Source: Asterias rubens
Lineage: Eukaryota; Echinodermata; Asteroidea; Forcipulatida; Asteriidae
Assembly: GCF_902459465.1 (NCBI RefSeq)
Contig: NW_022985694.1
Coordinates: forward strand, 434,001-498,000
DNA length: 64,000 nucleotides
Reading direction: 5' to 3'
Part shown: in pieces, positions 1-10,499 of the stretch
Layout: the number at the start of each line of letters is the position of its first letter
Numbering within the stretch: position 1 is the first letter of the stretch
Notes under the pieces: generated by a model
Told to the model about the DNA's origin: nothing
Database searches by the model: none
What the model saw: the letters and a program-made list of their open reading frames with translations, nothing else
Translations under genes and position numbers: made by a program

Positions 1-208
1 TTAGACCCCTTTAAAAGTCTTCAGGTCTGAAGTGTTTTAAAATATGAGTGAGAAATTACCTCTTTCTCAAAAACCTTCAATACCTCAGAGGGAGCTGTTT
101 TTCACAACATTTTATTCTATCAACAGCCCTTTATTGCTCATTACCAAAGAAGTTTTTGTGCTAACAATCATTTTGAGTAATTACTAATAATGTCCAGTGC
201 CTTTAAAT
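1..208. repeat. Partial copy of TTAA-type MITE family A
   Basis: Cut by the window start. It carries the family's landmarks in order: the block around AGAGGGAGCTG, the TATCAAC block, TTTTGAGTAATTACTAATA and the end TGTCCAGTGCCTTTAA. Better copies lie at 11023, 12106, 12754 and 13814. The family ends in AGG...CCT next to TTAA, as in Kolobok or piggyBac type elements. It sits in an HSPA14 intron. Confidence 0.75.
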
Positions 209-288
209 TACATATTAGTGAAGCAAAAATCAGGACGACTGTTTTACAAATGTACAATGAACCCTTTCAACATTGTCATATTTTCCAG

Positions 289-1669
289 GTCTCAGAATCA
301 AGCGAAGATGCCAGTCTCGAAATTGTCGTTCCTCAGTTTTCCTTCTTGCCGATACGCCGGCAACATGAGTTTAATGTCGGCAAGGACCAAACGTCAGTTT
401 GCATCCAGATTTATGGGACACAAGAGGGCGCCTCGGATCAGGAAGCTTCCTTATTGGCTCAGGTAGAACAGAACACAAATTGCTCTCTTCATTTATTAAA
501 GGGTTTGGGTACAGCCCTGGTACTTTCTTGAGGACACAAAAACACAGCCGCCACAGATTTACAATAAACTTACAGTTTGAAGATATTGATAATAGAAAGC
601 GTCCCTTAAAATATTACTTGCTGAGGTGTTGTAGTTTTTGAGTAGTTAGTGAAACAGGACAGTACTTTTCAAGAACAGAAGTTTCCAGAATTCCAAAAAT
701 CTATTCCACGGTATAAGAATAGACAGTTCTCTTCAGAACTCTTAGACACACACATGGTGTTTCCACAATCCATTGATACCTCACCATGCAATGCCTCAAA
801 TTCCATATATGAAAGAGTTTGATGTTCAGATGTGATTCTTTTCCAGATTGTTATCGATGGATTGGAGACGGAGTCCGAAGAAGAATTCCATGTGACGTCT
901 GTCTTTCATTATAGAAGGTAAGTCACAGAATGACCAGAAACAAAGTTTCATCTTCCAGTGAGTGGCTGTGGGGGGGGGGAATTGTATTCTATAGTTTTTC
1001 CACCATTTGTTTTTTCAAATGCTTGATTTCGAGATCTCAAATTCTAAATCTGAGGTCTTGAAATCCAATTTGTGGAAAATCACTTCTTTCTCGAAAAACT
1101 ACATCACTTCAGAGGTAGCTGTTTCTCGCAATGTTTTGTACTATCAGCCTCTCCCCATTACTCGTAATCAAGAAAGGTTTTATGCTAATAATTATTTTGA
1201 GTAACTACCAATAGTGTCCACTGCCTTTAATCATGTTCTCTGCCTTGTAAAAGAGCTCTATCGGTTACTCTTTCAAAATATTGTTGTTTTGGTTATGTGC
1301 TTTTTTTTTCTTGACATGTGGATATATATGTGAGTTTAGAAATTAACTGAATTGAATGGTTAACTTTTTCTAATTTCCTTGCATGTGTGCAAATGATTCA
1401 ATACATTAAGTTTCATTATAAAAGAAGATTATAGATATGACGCTGTGTTCAAAAGTTTTCGCACTTTGAAACTATTTTTTATTTATTTTTTATTTTGTTT
1501 ATTTTCACGTTTTTTCCTCTTATGTTTTGTTCTCCTAAACAGAGATGGCTCACTACACGTCACTTGCTCCGAAGAAATAACAGGCCAAACACAAGATGTC
1601 ATGATTGGTCCACCAGGACATGTCAGCAGCCAATCAGAGCATGTTTCTGATGAGCTGAGAGAGGCATGA
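289..1669 (+). CDS. HSPA14: Heat shock 70 kDa protein 14, last three exons
   Basis: C-terminal part of an Hsp70-family chaperone of the HSPA14 (Hsp70L1/Ssz1-like) type; this family partners DNAJC2 on the ribosome in other animals (family knowledge). Exons read as 289-462, 847-917 and 1543-1669, all with AG acceptors and GT donors (GTAGAA, GTAAGT) and matching phases. Visible landmarks are PIRRQHEF and QTSVCIQIY in the first exon, and DGSLHVTC followed by TGQ in the last, which matches the recalled end of vertebrate HSPA14. The tail after TGQ runs about 28 residues to the TGA at 1667-1669, longer than the vertebrate end I remember. The N-terminal ATPase domain lies upstream of the window. A poly(A) signal follows at 1742. 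Confidence 0.85.
1010..1230. repeat. Partial MITE family A copy in the last HSPA14 intron
   Basis: Half-length copy: GATGCTTGATTTC-like block, the GAGGTAGCTG block, TATCAGCCTCTCCCC, TTTTGAGTAACTACC and the end GTGTCCACTGCCTTTAA. It lies between HSPA14 exons 847-917 and 1543-1669 and does not touch the splice sites. Confidence 0.8.
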
Positions 1670-1741
1670 GCCAATTGAAATGCTTCTTTGTTACGAGTTC
1701 CTTAAATCTACTTTAATTATGACTTTATGTAAGATACTGTA

Positions 1742-1747
1742 ATTAAA
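1742..1747 (+). promoter_or_regulatory. Poly(A) signal ATTAAA of HSPA14
   Basis: ATTAAA lies 73 bases after the HSPA14 stop codon, the common variant hexamer at a normal distance. Confidence 0.45.
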
Positions 1748-2020
1748 GTTGTGGTACATAATTTAAGTAAACAACAAAATTACGAACAAACGCCTTTGAC
1801 GTAAAGTATACAGCCAAAATTTGTAACAATATTGATGTTGTTATTAACGCCCATATATCCACAAGTTGTTTGAAATACCTGTGAAAGTGCAGGCTCAAGT
1901 GGTTGTCACGGTCACTAAAAACGTAAATGAAAGACAACATCCACGTGTTCACACTGTTTTCAAATATCGGATTCCAGATTCGCAAGATCAAAACTAATTA
2001 ATTGACTTAAATGAATTAGA

Positions 2021-2105
2021 TTCCTATCAACTTTTGATATGATGAAAGGGGGTACATCTCCAAACTTGACCAGCTTTTACTTTCATAATTCTTGGATTTA
2101 TGTGG
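2021..2105. repeat. Dispersed repeat, copy 1
   Basis: Starts at CTATCAACTTTTGATAT and continues through CCAGCTTTTACTTTCATAATTC. A second copy is at 8631-8725. The class is unknown. The rest of 1750-2220 shows no gene. Confidence 0.5.
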
Positions 2106-2220
2106 AAATTTTTACACAAGATGTCAACTTTCCCTGTGCAGTATTGTGCCTGCCAGAATTCTCAAAGAATGTACAAGGTCACACTTGTCTATACCTCTCC
2201 TTTTTAAGGGAACCCAGCCG

Positions 2221-2384
2221 TCGATTTCACAAAACTCTTCCTAACTTAAGACTAATCTTAGGACTAAGAGAGATTCCCAACCCTGCACTGTAGCATGCAG
2301 ACCTTAAGATTAATCCTAAGTTAGGACGAGTTACTCGTCCTAACTCGAGATAAGGCGAGTCCTAACTCTTTGTGAAATCGACCC
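2221..2384. repeat. MITE family B, full copy
   Basis: Terminal inverted repeats TCGATTTCACAAA / TTTGTGAAATCGA with inner inverted stretches built from CCTAACTTAGGATTAATC-like words. The middle has ACCCTGCACTGTAGCATGCAGACC. Other copies are at 5007, 10266, 46291 and a half copy at 42881. Confidence 0.75.
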
Positions 2385-2969
2385 CAGGTCATAAAGCCTT
2401 TTAGTCATGAATATTCAATTTGTCGAATCTCATTTCTGTATCAACGTTTTCTTCTGCCATCCATTAAAAATGTTGTTAGCTGGCTGCTCACGAGCTGTTT
2501 AAGCACAACATTTGCTTGAGCACTAAAATAGCCTGCTTATTATACCCATGTTTCTGACAAAAATTCCATGGCATATACATTACTTGTGACTTGTATTCAG
2601 CTGCTGTTTACTTGTGATTTTTTTTAATGGAGTCTTGGCCGGTTATCTTGGCTTGTTATCTAAGTTTACTAAGCATGTATTCTTTTAGCTTGAGCAAATA
2701 TTGTGCTTTAAGAGCTGCTTAAGCAGAAAATGTTGCTAAGTATTTGTTTTCTCCTCGGCAAATCTAAGCAGGATACAAGTTACATGCTGATGTTTTAAGC
2801 AGCAGCTCTGTGAAATTGAGCGCAGGGTGGGATTTTGTTTTGTTTAACCCCTTTTAAGACCCTTTGTGATAGCTGCAGATTAAAACTGTCTAAATACTTC
2901 CTCTCGAAACTCCCTCTAGGTTCGGCATCACCGATGTATGACACTGGGGACCTGCTTAGGCGCTTCAAA
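2385..2969. other. AT-rich intergenic stretch, no gene seen
   Basis: No splice-flanked coding segment or RNA gene is recognisable. GCTTAAGCA-like words recur between 2490 and 2810, which may be an old, unrecognised repeat. Confidence 0.4.
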
Positions 2970-3312
2970 TTCAAGGAATATTACAGAATTGGTGCTTGCT
3001 AACAAAACATTTGCTGGCATTGTAAGCACTCTATGTAATCCACCATATACATACACTGATAACCCTGTAGAAGTTTGAGATCGATTGGCCATCTAGGTCA
3101 CAAGAAAATAGTGAAAACCGATTGCATGACATCAATTCAAAACAAAAATTAATAAACGCTCAACTCCAAACAGGGAAATATTTTTACTTATTTTTCATCA
3201 AATATGGCATTTCAGACAAATAGTTCAAGGGTTGTTTCTCTGTTCATCATCATTAGACCGTCTAAGTTTTATGTCAATCTGCGATCTTCTCAATTCTGTA
3301 ATGTTCCTTTAA
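2970..3312. repeat. MITE family C with 22-bp inverted ends
   Basis: The left end has AAGGAATATTACAGAATTG and the right end is the complement of AAGGAACATTACAGAATTG, next to TTAA on the right. An inner block with TTTTTCATCAAATATGGCATT is seen again at 42485-42565. Confidence 0.65.
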
Positions 3313-3599
3313 TATTTACGTATGATTTGACAGAAACACATTACAGTTTAAACATTTTGTCCAAGTTTTTCGTTTTGTAAATGAATTTTTGATGAAAGTT
3401 TTTGTTAGAAGTTAAAATAGAGTATTGTTTTGATAAAACTTAAGATATTTTTGTTCGGGCTGGTAAGGCAGGATAAAGACAAGACGAGTGGACATTTTAT
3501 AATTTTTATGTGGAGTTTTTTAAAATTTTGTCTCAACTACCCTAATTCCTCTCTTGTATGTTTGTGTTCTGGCAGTGGTCACTTAAAAGTTTATTGTGT

Positions 3600-3712
3600 T
3601 TTATTTTGATGTAGGTTTGAACAAAGAACAAAGAACAATTTACTCCAACGGGATTCGAACATACTACCTCCGGTTTGATGTATCGGTGCTCTACCAACCA
3701 GCCCTATGTTGG
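3600..3712 (-). repeat. tRNA-derived SINE head
   Basis: On the minus strand an A-box-like TGGTAGAGCAC is followed about 30 bases later by a B-box-like TGTTCGAATCC, with a GGAGG arm between, then TGGAGTAAATTGTTCTTTG. The tRNA-like fold is imperfect and the tail leaves the tRNA pattern, so a SINE or tRNA pseudogene fits better than a working tRNA. A related piece is at 24700-24790. Confidence 0.5.
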
Positions 3713-4264
3713 TGGTCTCCCTATTTTGGAAATAGCTTAGTTATTAAAACGAGTGCTAATTGCTGGAGGTTAGTATCATAATGTACTAGCCTCTGAGAGC
3801 TGTTTCTTGACATGGGGATGGATATTGGATTGTTTTCAATAGAACTATTGTATTAGGGGCGCATCCTAGCCCTATATAGGACTCTTCCACTCCACTGTTG
3901 TACAATACGAAAGTGTAAGACCACCAGGGCTAGGGCGCATCGCAGTAAATAGTGACTGAATCAATGCGCCGAGCCTCATTTTGTAGGCACTCCAACATTT
4001 CTGTAAATGACAGATTTGAGGGACCAAAATTTCATGGAATGTTGAAATATGGCCCATTAATTTATCATGGGTTTACTTACAATTTTGGGTGAGCCAGGCC
4101 CCAACAAAATTAATTGTACTATTGTGTTCACAAGCGTATGACCCCTTTTCCAAGACGGCTGCTTCTGTGTTTCGAAGTAATCATCTCTGTGATGGATTTT
4201 GTCTTTGCGAGGGGCCGCGTAGCTCGCGGGCCCCGGACTACTCCCTTAAAATTGAAAAGAACAC

Positions 4265-4653
4265 TTAAAGGAACATGTTGCCTTGGATCGGTCGAGTTGG
4301 TCTTTGAAAAGCGTTCGTAACCGTTTTTTATAAAATGCATATGGGTAGAAAGATGTTGTAAAAGTAGAATACAATAATCCACACAAACATGCCTCGAAAT
4401 TGAACGGTTTTCCTTTTACCTCGTCGACTATTACGGTCGGCCATTTATGGGAGTCAAGTTTTTGACTCCCATAAATGGCCGACCGTGTTAGTTCGCACAG
4501 TAAAAGGAAAACCACGCAATTTCGAGGCAAACTTGTGTGGATCATTGTTTTACTTTTAAAACATCTTTCCAACCATATGCATTTTAATTTTGTTTTGTTA
4601 CAAACGCTTTTTATAGACCAACTCGTCCGAACCAAGGCAACGTGGTCCTTTAA
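4265..4653. repeat. Near-perfect palindromic MITE family D with TTAA ends
   Basis: The ends read TTAAAGGAACATGTTGCC and the complement GGCAACGTGGTCCTTTAA. The two halves pair along nearly the whole length around a centre at 4440-4490, where TGACTCCCATAAATGGCCGA is mirrored. TTAA target and AGG...CCT termini are shared with family A. Confidence 0.85.
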
Positions 4654-5006
4654 GTTCAGATGTCACTGCATTTCTGTGTTTTTGTATACGGCTTCCGAAG
4701 TTGCGGGTATGGGCCCTATTGCTGTTTTGTGAGCCAGCCGTTTCAACAGATGTTGTTACATTTACTAGTGAGTCCTGAAGGAGTTAAGTTTTTTTCAGGA
4801 CTCGAATGGGCTTCAAAAATGGGAAAAACCAACACGTCTAGCGAAATAATAGTATCATCTCGAGAAGTATGAACTCGATGCTATAAGTGGGTGACCCTTC
4901 TCGAAAACATGGCTGCTTGGTCTCAGGCTTTAGGCTATGCCGTCCATAAGTAATTTTGAAAGTTTTAACTTTTTGACAGAGGCCCTTTAACCAGGCGGAC
5001 GGTCTA
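4654..5006. other. Intergenic stretch, no gene seen
   Basis: No recognisable coding exon, RNA gene or repeat boundary. The end (TTGACAGAGGCCCTTTAACC) may be the edge of another element. Confidence 0.3.
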
Positions 5007-5606
5007 CAGCCGATTTCATGAAACGCTATGATTAATCCTATCTCGAGTTAGGATGAATGACTGGTCTTAAAGTATGATTAATCTTAATGTTTACATGTTA
5101 CAGTACAAGGCTGTGTGATTCGTCCCAAGTCCTATTAATAATAATAATAATATTAAGACATTTATAAAGCGCCTAATGCAAAAGCCTCTAAGCGCATTAA
5201 AGAAACAATAAAATAAACAATTAGAGAAAGATACAAGATACAAATAGGCAAATTACAAAAAAGAAGCTTTAAAAAAATGAGTTTTCAACAAGGACTTAAA
5301 ACATTGTAAAGTATTAGCTTGGCGAATATGCACAGGAAGACTATTCCAAAGAAACGGTGCGGCGTAAGAAAAAGATATGTGGCCATAAAAAATGGAAGAA
5401 GCTCTAGTAGCAGAAAGCAATGACTGTTGAGATGATCGTAAAGTCCGAGTAGGGGAATAATGATGAACAAGTTCAGATAAATAAGCAGGAGATTGACATG
5501 TTTGAGCCTTGAAAGTTAACAGAAGAATTTTGTAAACTGTTCGAAACTTAACTTAAGATTAATCCTTATTCCTTAAGTAAGGAAGAGTTTGGTGAAATTC
5601 GGCTGA
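5007..5606. repeat. MITE family B copy interrupted by a LINE
   Basis: The left part (from CAGCCGATTTCATGAAACGC to about 5138) and the right part (about 5545 to GTGAAATTCGGCTG) make one family B element. About 400 bases of LINE sequence sit between them. Confidence 0.65.
5141..5544 (-). mobile_element. 5'-truncated LINE (CR1/L2-like reverse transcriptase end)
   Basis: The minus-strand translation from about 5505 to 5262 has the typical end of a CR1/L2-like ORF2: a TRTLRSS motif, then SYAAPFLWNSLPVHIR, then TLQCFKSLLKTHFF and a stop. The plus-strand left edge is a (TAA)n run, i.e. an (ATT)n 3' tail on the minus strand, as expected for target-primed insertion. Only the last about 85 codons and a short 3' region remain, so it is a dead copy. 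Confidence 0.75.
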
Positions 5607-5897
5607 ACCTCTACAACGGCAGATTGAAAACGGCAATACCTCCATGTTACAGTGTAACAGCTGCCATCCTGAAGGAGATACGCTCTGTTGATGTCACCAT
5701 ACAATCACAATAAAGGTATTTTTCTCGTCACGGTCGGTGAGGCGTGGAAACTACAAACAACTCAAATTCATAAATTATTTATAGTCTGTTATTTCCGTTT
5801 CGTTTCAGTTAACTTCGTAGAGCTGGCTGGTGAGTTGGGAGATAAGCCATTTTGAGAAATGGTGGACACACCACTATATAACACTATCAGGTTTAAG

Positions 5898-6103
5898 AAG
5901 AAACTATAAATAAACAGTACACTTGCGGGTACAACCGTGTTGGGTACAACCATGTTGGGTGAGTGTTGGCTCTGAAAAGAGCCGGTTGGGTGTCGACGTT
6001 TCGAACAGTATACTCTGATCGTCTTCATGAGAACGAGCTAACACTCACCCTAAGAGATTTACGCGTGGTTGCCCGCAAGTTTACTATTTATTTATAGTTT
6101 CTT
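5898..6103. repeat. Foldback element, 37-bp arms
   Basis: The left arm 5898-5936 (AGAAACTATAAATAAACAGT...) pairs with 6067-6103 (...TATTTATTTATAGTTTCTT). Inner stretches GGGTGAGTGTTGGCTC and GAGCTAACACTCACCC pair too. The core has a CGACGTTTCGAACAG word of the kind I recall beside Penelope-like elements (weak inference). Confidence 0.6.
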
Positions 6104-6648
6104 CCTATATCTCAACACCATGAAAAGCTTCAAACAATTACTCTTAGGTTTGGTTTGTTGAATCTGTCTGTATAGACCCAAACCCAACAGTGCTCTCCTG
6201 TGTCATAGTTGCCATCGAACCTCGAAAAGGTTCACAATGCGCGTCTACCATTTCCTCCATTTTGGGGAGTCAATATTCCTTTGTGTACATTTTGGGAGTC
6301 AATACTTTGTTTGTTTCATTTCGACTTCCAAAATGGGGACTGGGTATAATATGACTGTTATTGTTCTGATTTATTCATATTAAAAGCACAAGGTAGGCAG
6401 CTAAAAAAGAGTAGCTGATCTAACCACAAAATATTGTGTCACATGTAAAAACACTGCACGTTTTTACGTAAGTTGTATAAATTCTTGATTCTTTTTGCAT
6501 GTTTTGAAAAAACATTGGTTTTCTTTATTATGATGAATAGACGCATACAGAAATAGTAGTTGCTGACTTCGAATAAAATAGTTTTATGTTTAGTTAACTT
6601 AGCTTTGTAAAATAATTCATACAAAACTTAATTACAAGCAAATAGACA
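6104..6648. other. Intergenic stretch, no gene seen
   Basis: AT-rich sequence with a doubled TTTGGGAGTCAATA word near 6265-6310. No exon or RNA gene is supported. Confidence 0.35.
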
Positions 6649-6721
6649 TTCCCACACCGGAAATCGAACCCGGGCCGCGGCGGTGAAAACGCCGGATCCT
6701 AATCACTAGACCATTATGGGA
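6649..6721 (-). tRNA. tRNA-Glu (UUC), copy 1
   Basis: Minus-strand cloverleaf: acceptor TCCCATA with TGTGGGA, A box TGGTCTAGTGATTAGG, anticodon loop with TTC (GTTTTCACC), B box GGTTCGATTTC. One extra base lies between acceptor and D arm, and the T arm closes with a G-T pair, so function is uncertain. Upstream and downstream flanks are shared with the other copies, meaning the unit was duplicated with its flanks. Confidence 0.7.
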
Positions 6722-6864
6722 TAACATGTCTATTTATAATACTTATTTTAACAATATTATATTTTGCAGAATAATTCATACACAAGAATTCATAACTTAA
6801 TTACAAGCAAAATGCCATTCCCACACCGGGAATTGAACCCAATCCGCGGCGGTGAGAGCGCCGG

Positions 6865-7508
6865 TGTCGCATGCAATTATGTCCTCTATGCAATACTATC
6901 CGGAGGACACTATTGCATATACAACAATGTCCGCCGGTTGGTTTTGTATATGCAATCGTGTCCGCCCGAACACTGCTGCATAATGCGATTGTGTCCGCCC
7001 AGACACATTTGCATATGCAGGTGTGTCCGCCCCCGTGCATAACCGTCCTTGCAGTAAACTTAACGCCCTTGGTCGACGGAACACATTCGCCATTTTCGTG
7101 ACAAGAAGTACACGTCATGAATGACATGGGAAATGTTCGGCCGTTGGGTATTCGCTGCAATCATAAAATACGTCAATATTCATAGACCTTTTCGCAAATA
7201 CCGGGGCGCGCGCGTAAAGCTTGGAATTAGGTGCATTGTGGTCTAGCTGGTATCCAAATTTGATCCATAAATATCCCACAATGCACCTCATTCAACAGTC
7301 TGCGCTTGCGCATTGGTATTTGCGATAAGGTCTATGCTGCATATACTATACGCAGGTTCAGTGCATGCACGCTCGCTAACGCGCGCACATACATGTACAG
7401 TCGTGTACATTTCCAACGGACGGTTTTTGCGTAGCTCCGGACACGATTGCATATGCAAAAGTGTCCGGAGCGGACAGTATTGCATGGCGGACACAATTGC
7501 ATCTGACA
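6865..7508. mobile_element. 644-bp inverted-repeat element in a tRNA gene, CCGG duplication
   Basis: Starts TGTCGCATGCAATTATGTCC and ends with the complement of TGTCAGATGCAATTGTGTCC (17 of 20 bases alike). The inverted similarity runs on for about 80 bases at each end. Both arms consist of repeated pairs of a GTGTCCG-type word and an ATTGCATATGCAAT-type word. No transposase frame is visible. The flanking CCGG is a clean 4-bp target duplication because the interrupted tRNA gives the empty site. I do not recognise the superfamily. Confidence 0.75.
7181..7336. repeat. Nested 156-bp MITE
   Basis: CATAGACCTTTTCGCAAATACC at 7181 pairs with GGTATTTGCGATAAGGTCTATG ending at 7336; inner AGGTGCATTGTGG pairs with CCACAATGCACCT. 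It lies in the middle of the element at 6865-7508, giving three nested levels. Confidence 0.7.
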
Positions 7509-7629
7509 CCGGATCCTAACCACTAGACCACATGGGATTACATGCTTGTTGTTATACTTATTCAACAATATTATGCTTTGTAAAATAATTCATGAAAGAA
7601 TGCATAACTCAGTTACAAGCAAAATGAAA

Positions 7630-7701
7630 TTCCCACACCGGGAATCGAACCCGGGCCACGGCGGTGAAAACGCCGGATCCTAACCACTAGACCATATGGG
7701 A
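7630..7701 (-). tRNA. tRNA-Glu (UUC), best copy
   Basis: 72 nt. Acceptor TCCCATA/TGTGGGA pairs, A box TGGTCTAGTGGTTAGG and B box GGTTCGATTCC are canonical, the anticodon is TTC and all arms pair. This is the copy most likely to be a working glutamate tRNA; the CCA end is not encoded, as normal in eukaryotes. The AATTCATG...TTACAAGCAAAATG-type flank on the 3' side is shared with the neighbours. Confidence 0.9.
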
Positions 7702-7798
7702 TTACATGCTCTTACTTGTTAATCTATTTATCTAACAATACATTTTTGTTAACTACATACAAAAAAGAATTTATTACTTATTATTAGGCAAAATGAAA

Positions 7799-7871
7799 TT
7801 CCCACGCGAGGAATCGAACCCGGGCCACGGCGGTGAAAACGCCGGATCTTAACCCCCTGGTCCGTGTGGGA
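7799..7871 (-). tRNA. tRNA-Glu-like, diverged copy
   Basis: Acceptor TCCCACA/CGTGGGA and anticodon TTC are kept. The D arm is altered (CCAGGGGGTTAAG) and the T stem is mismatched (CCGGG against CCTCG). Probably a decaying copy of the tandem cluster. Confidence 0.6.
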
Positions 7872-8630
7872 TGTGTGTGAATTCGGAGAAGAACAATATA
7901 TTTATTTCGGATGAACAGTGCCTAAAAGACTTGTCGAAAATATCTGCAAATTATGTTCTCGAAACGTTGTTCATGTTTTTCGAGGACGGTAATTTGGCAA
8001 TTTGGCGCTTTATAAATATCTTTTTATTATTTTTATTATTATATTATCATATCGCATCTTGATGTTCTCGTAACAAAAGGGCCATGATTCTTCGTCTGCT
8101 TTTTCTTTTCTATTTTTTCAGAATTACAGGCAGAAGTGTCTTATTATATTGTGGACGATTGGACTCTTGCTTTTGTACACAAAATGTCAAATCACTGACT
8201 GGGTTATCGATTATTCAATAAACTAATATTTTTGATTAAAAACTATTGATACCAATATCCTCCTTTATGCTTTCTGTATTAAACGCACCTTCCCCAGATT
8301 ACGTAAACGTCGTTATGATATCAAGCGTTTTATGATTGAATGCTTCATTGATTTGTTATGAGTTTTTAAGTTCCTGTCCCATTAAAAAACCAGTGATATC
8401 CGGAAGTCGGCATTTCATTTCCAAAGATTGAAAAGAATTGGAACCTTGAGAGTGAAGTCAGGGGGAAACTACTGCGCACAAAGACTGGGTATGTGGACGA
8501 TGTGACATGATAATACATCACATGTTTACTAAAGAGCCACAGAGCCTGGACTTCCAGCAGGCACGATTTGTACACAGCCCAATGGAAGAAAACATAAAAT
8601 CTTATATTTTATGGAGATTGCACTGTTTCA
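7872..8630. other. Intergenic stretch, no gene seen
   Basis: Short open frames only, with no family features or convincing splice-site pairs. Confidence 0.35.
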
Positions 8631-8725
8631 TTCTTATCAACTTTTGATATCTTATCAACTTTTGATACAAGAGGCCTATCTCAAAACTGGTCCAGCTGTT
8701 ACTTTCATAACTTTTGGATTTGTGT
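8631..8725. repeat. Dispersed repeat, copy 2
   Basis: Related to 2021-2105; the leading CTTATCAACTTTTGATA word is doubled here. Confidence 0.5.
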
Positions 8726-10265
8726 TTTTGTTATTAGTGATTTAGGCCTACCAAACGACTACCTACTTCCCCTTGAAAAGTATGTAGGCCTACGTTTTGG
8801 AATTCCAAATATTGATATCAGTGATGCGTATAGACCATTATTAAAACAGTTGTTTAAGAAAAGACATGGCTTTATACATTCCATGGCCTTTCATAGCCGG
8901 CAAAACACCGCATTGGCAATTAATTGTAAATGTTGCGTCATCATTTCCATTTCCATCAAATAACCAAGAAGTAAGTTTGTATTGCCATCCATTGGATTTA
9001 CTACCAAACGTATCCCCTTTGAGCCAGAAAGATTGGATCCTCTTACGGCACTCGTGTGAAAGCCGAGGCAATCGGGCGGAAAATCCCGCCTGAAGTGGCT
9101 TACAAATTACCCCCGGAGCCTAGGGTCCCGCACCCGCAAGGATCAATGGGGCTCTTTTGAACGTTTGACCCTCAAATACTTGGTTGGTTTTTTGTCTACG
9201 GTGGTTTTAAGCGTTACCTCAACAACCCTGGGGGCTTTCGGATACCAGCTGGGGTATAAGCGACTCACAATAAGCCGCTTCTCATTCCTTATAGTTGTCC
9301 AAGTGATTTGTGATCGCCACTGCTTGTCTACTTCAAAACGTACCTACAAATACAGACCTGAGGGAACAAACGGACAGTATTAGATAACTTTAATGCCGTA
9401 ACAATCAGGATTTGTTTTTTAAATATTGATCTGCAGCGGTTGTATTACGTCGAAGGCAAAACTGCTCTGTGTGTGACAAAGGTGAGTTCCGGTATTAGAA
9501 ACACGTTCGAGTTACTAGCAGTGTTAAGCCTCTACTTCAAAAAGCATATAAGGTCATCCTACCTTTTGTTTTCGCTCTTTCTTCAACCAAGACATCCGAA
9601 GAAGACTAGATGATCTATTTTCTAAATTGCCTGAAGGTATATGTGAGGTAGGGAACCAGACAGCCAACCCATCATCCTCACTGCGTGTGACCATTCAATA
9701 AAAGTCAACTCACGGGTTGAGTTGTCAAAGTCGCGCCCCAAAAAGTCGCTGACACTTTGGGCAGTGTGATCGGTCAACAATTCTGCCTGCCTATGTCACA
9801 AACCCAACCAGGACCATTTTGAACCAACAGAAAACATCCGCAACAGAAAACAGCTGCAATACAATCAGTCATTGACTGGGTATGATATCAAGCCGGAGAG
9901 TCTATTCAAAACTTGCCATTAAACACAGTTGCCCAGGAACTGCAAAGACTGGGTGACAATAGAACTGACTTTTAGATAGCCGCATGCTGATTGTCACATA
10001 TACACCTCCTGCAGATTGTAATAAACTTCCCGCAGAAGCACTTGAACGGTTTTACGCCAACCAACTACTGTAGACCTAAGTACTGATTATTTTTGGAAGG
10101 TGCAGATCGTTATAAAGGTAATGTATTTTTAGCCTGCAGTAGGGGCCCTATGTATAAATGTAATAATGATATTACCCCCAGACAGACTTTGTAATGATAT
10201 TGAGATGTACTTTATTGGGATACACCAAGTACTAAAAATGGTCTTTGACAAATACCAAAGGTGTC
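8726..10265. other. Upstream region of the P450, nothing identified
   Basis: No exon, tRNA or clear repeat is supported. Promoter elements of the P450 may lie here, but no convincing TATA box or initiator decides a start. Confidence 0.35.
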
Positions 10266-10436
10266 CAGCTGTAGATGTCACCAAACTTTTCCTAACTTAG
10301 GATTAGTTTTAGGACTTTATAGAACGAGTAAGTTCCTTATCTGAGTACGTTAGAATGCATTGAACCCATCCGAATTACTCGGCGTCCTAACCCGAGATAG
10401 GGTTAATCCTAGAGTTTCGTAAAATCAGCTGCAGTG
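10266..10436. repeat. MITE family B copy upstream of the P450
   Basis: Ends CAGCTGTAGATGTCACCAAAC and the complement of GTAAAATCAGCTGCAG, with inner CCTAACTTAGGATTAG and GATAGGGTTAATCC words. It ends 63 bases before the P450 start codon, so it could supply part of the 5' UTR or promoter. Confidence 0.65.
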
Positions 10437-10499
10437 CGTTTAAGTCTAATTCACCATTTCTCTCGCACATTAATCTATGCTAGGTTTTAATCATCGAGA

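Larger units (their letters stand above)
6818..7537 (-). pseudogene. tRNA-Glu (UUC), copy 2, split by an insertion
   Basis: The 3' half is 6818-6864 and the 5' half 7513-7537; together they give a 72-nt tRNA-Glu. The break lies at CCGG between the anticodon stem and D arm, and CCGG is repeated at 7509-7512. The 3' half has substitutions in the T arm and anticodon stem (GGTGAGAGCG), so decay followed or accompanied the insertion. Confidence 0.8.

Noticed and set aside
5898-6103. Hammerhead ribozyme of a Penelope-like element
   Set aside because: A GAAAC-like word is present but the CUGANGA core and stem order are not.
6649-7871. tRNA-derived SINEs instead of tRNA genes
   Set aside because: Copies are head-to-tail with long shared flanks on both sides, and one is a canonical cloverleaf; no SINE tail follows. 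Genome-wide copy number would settle it.
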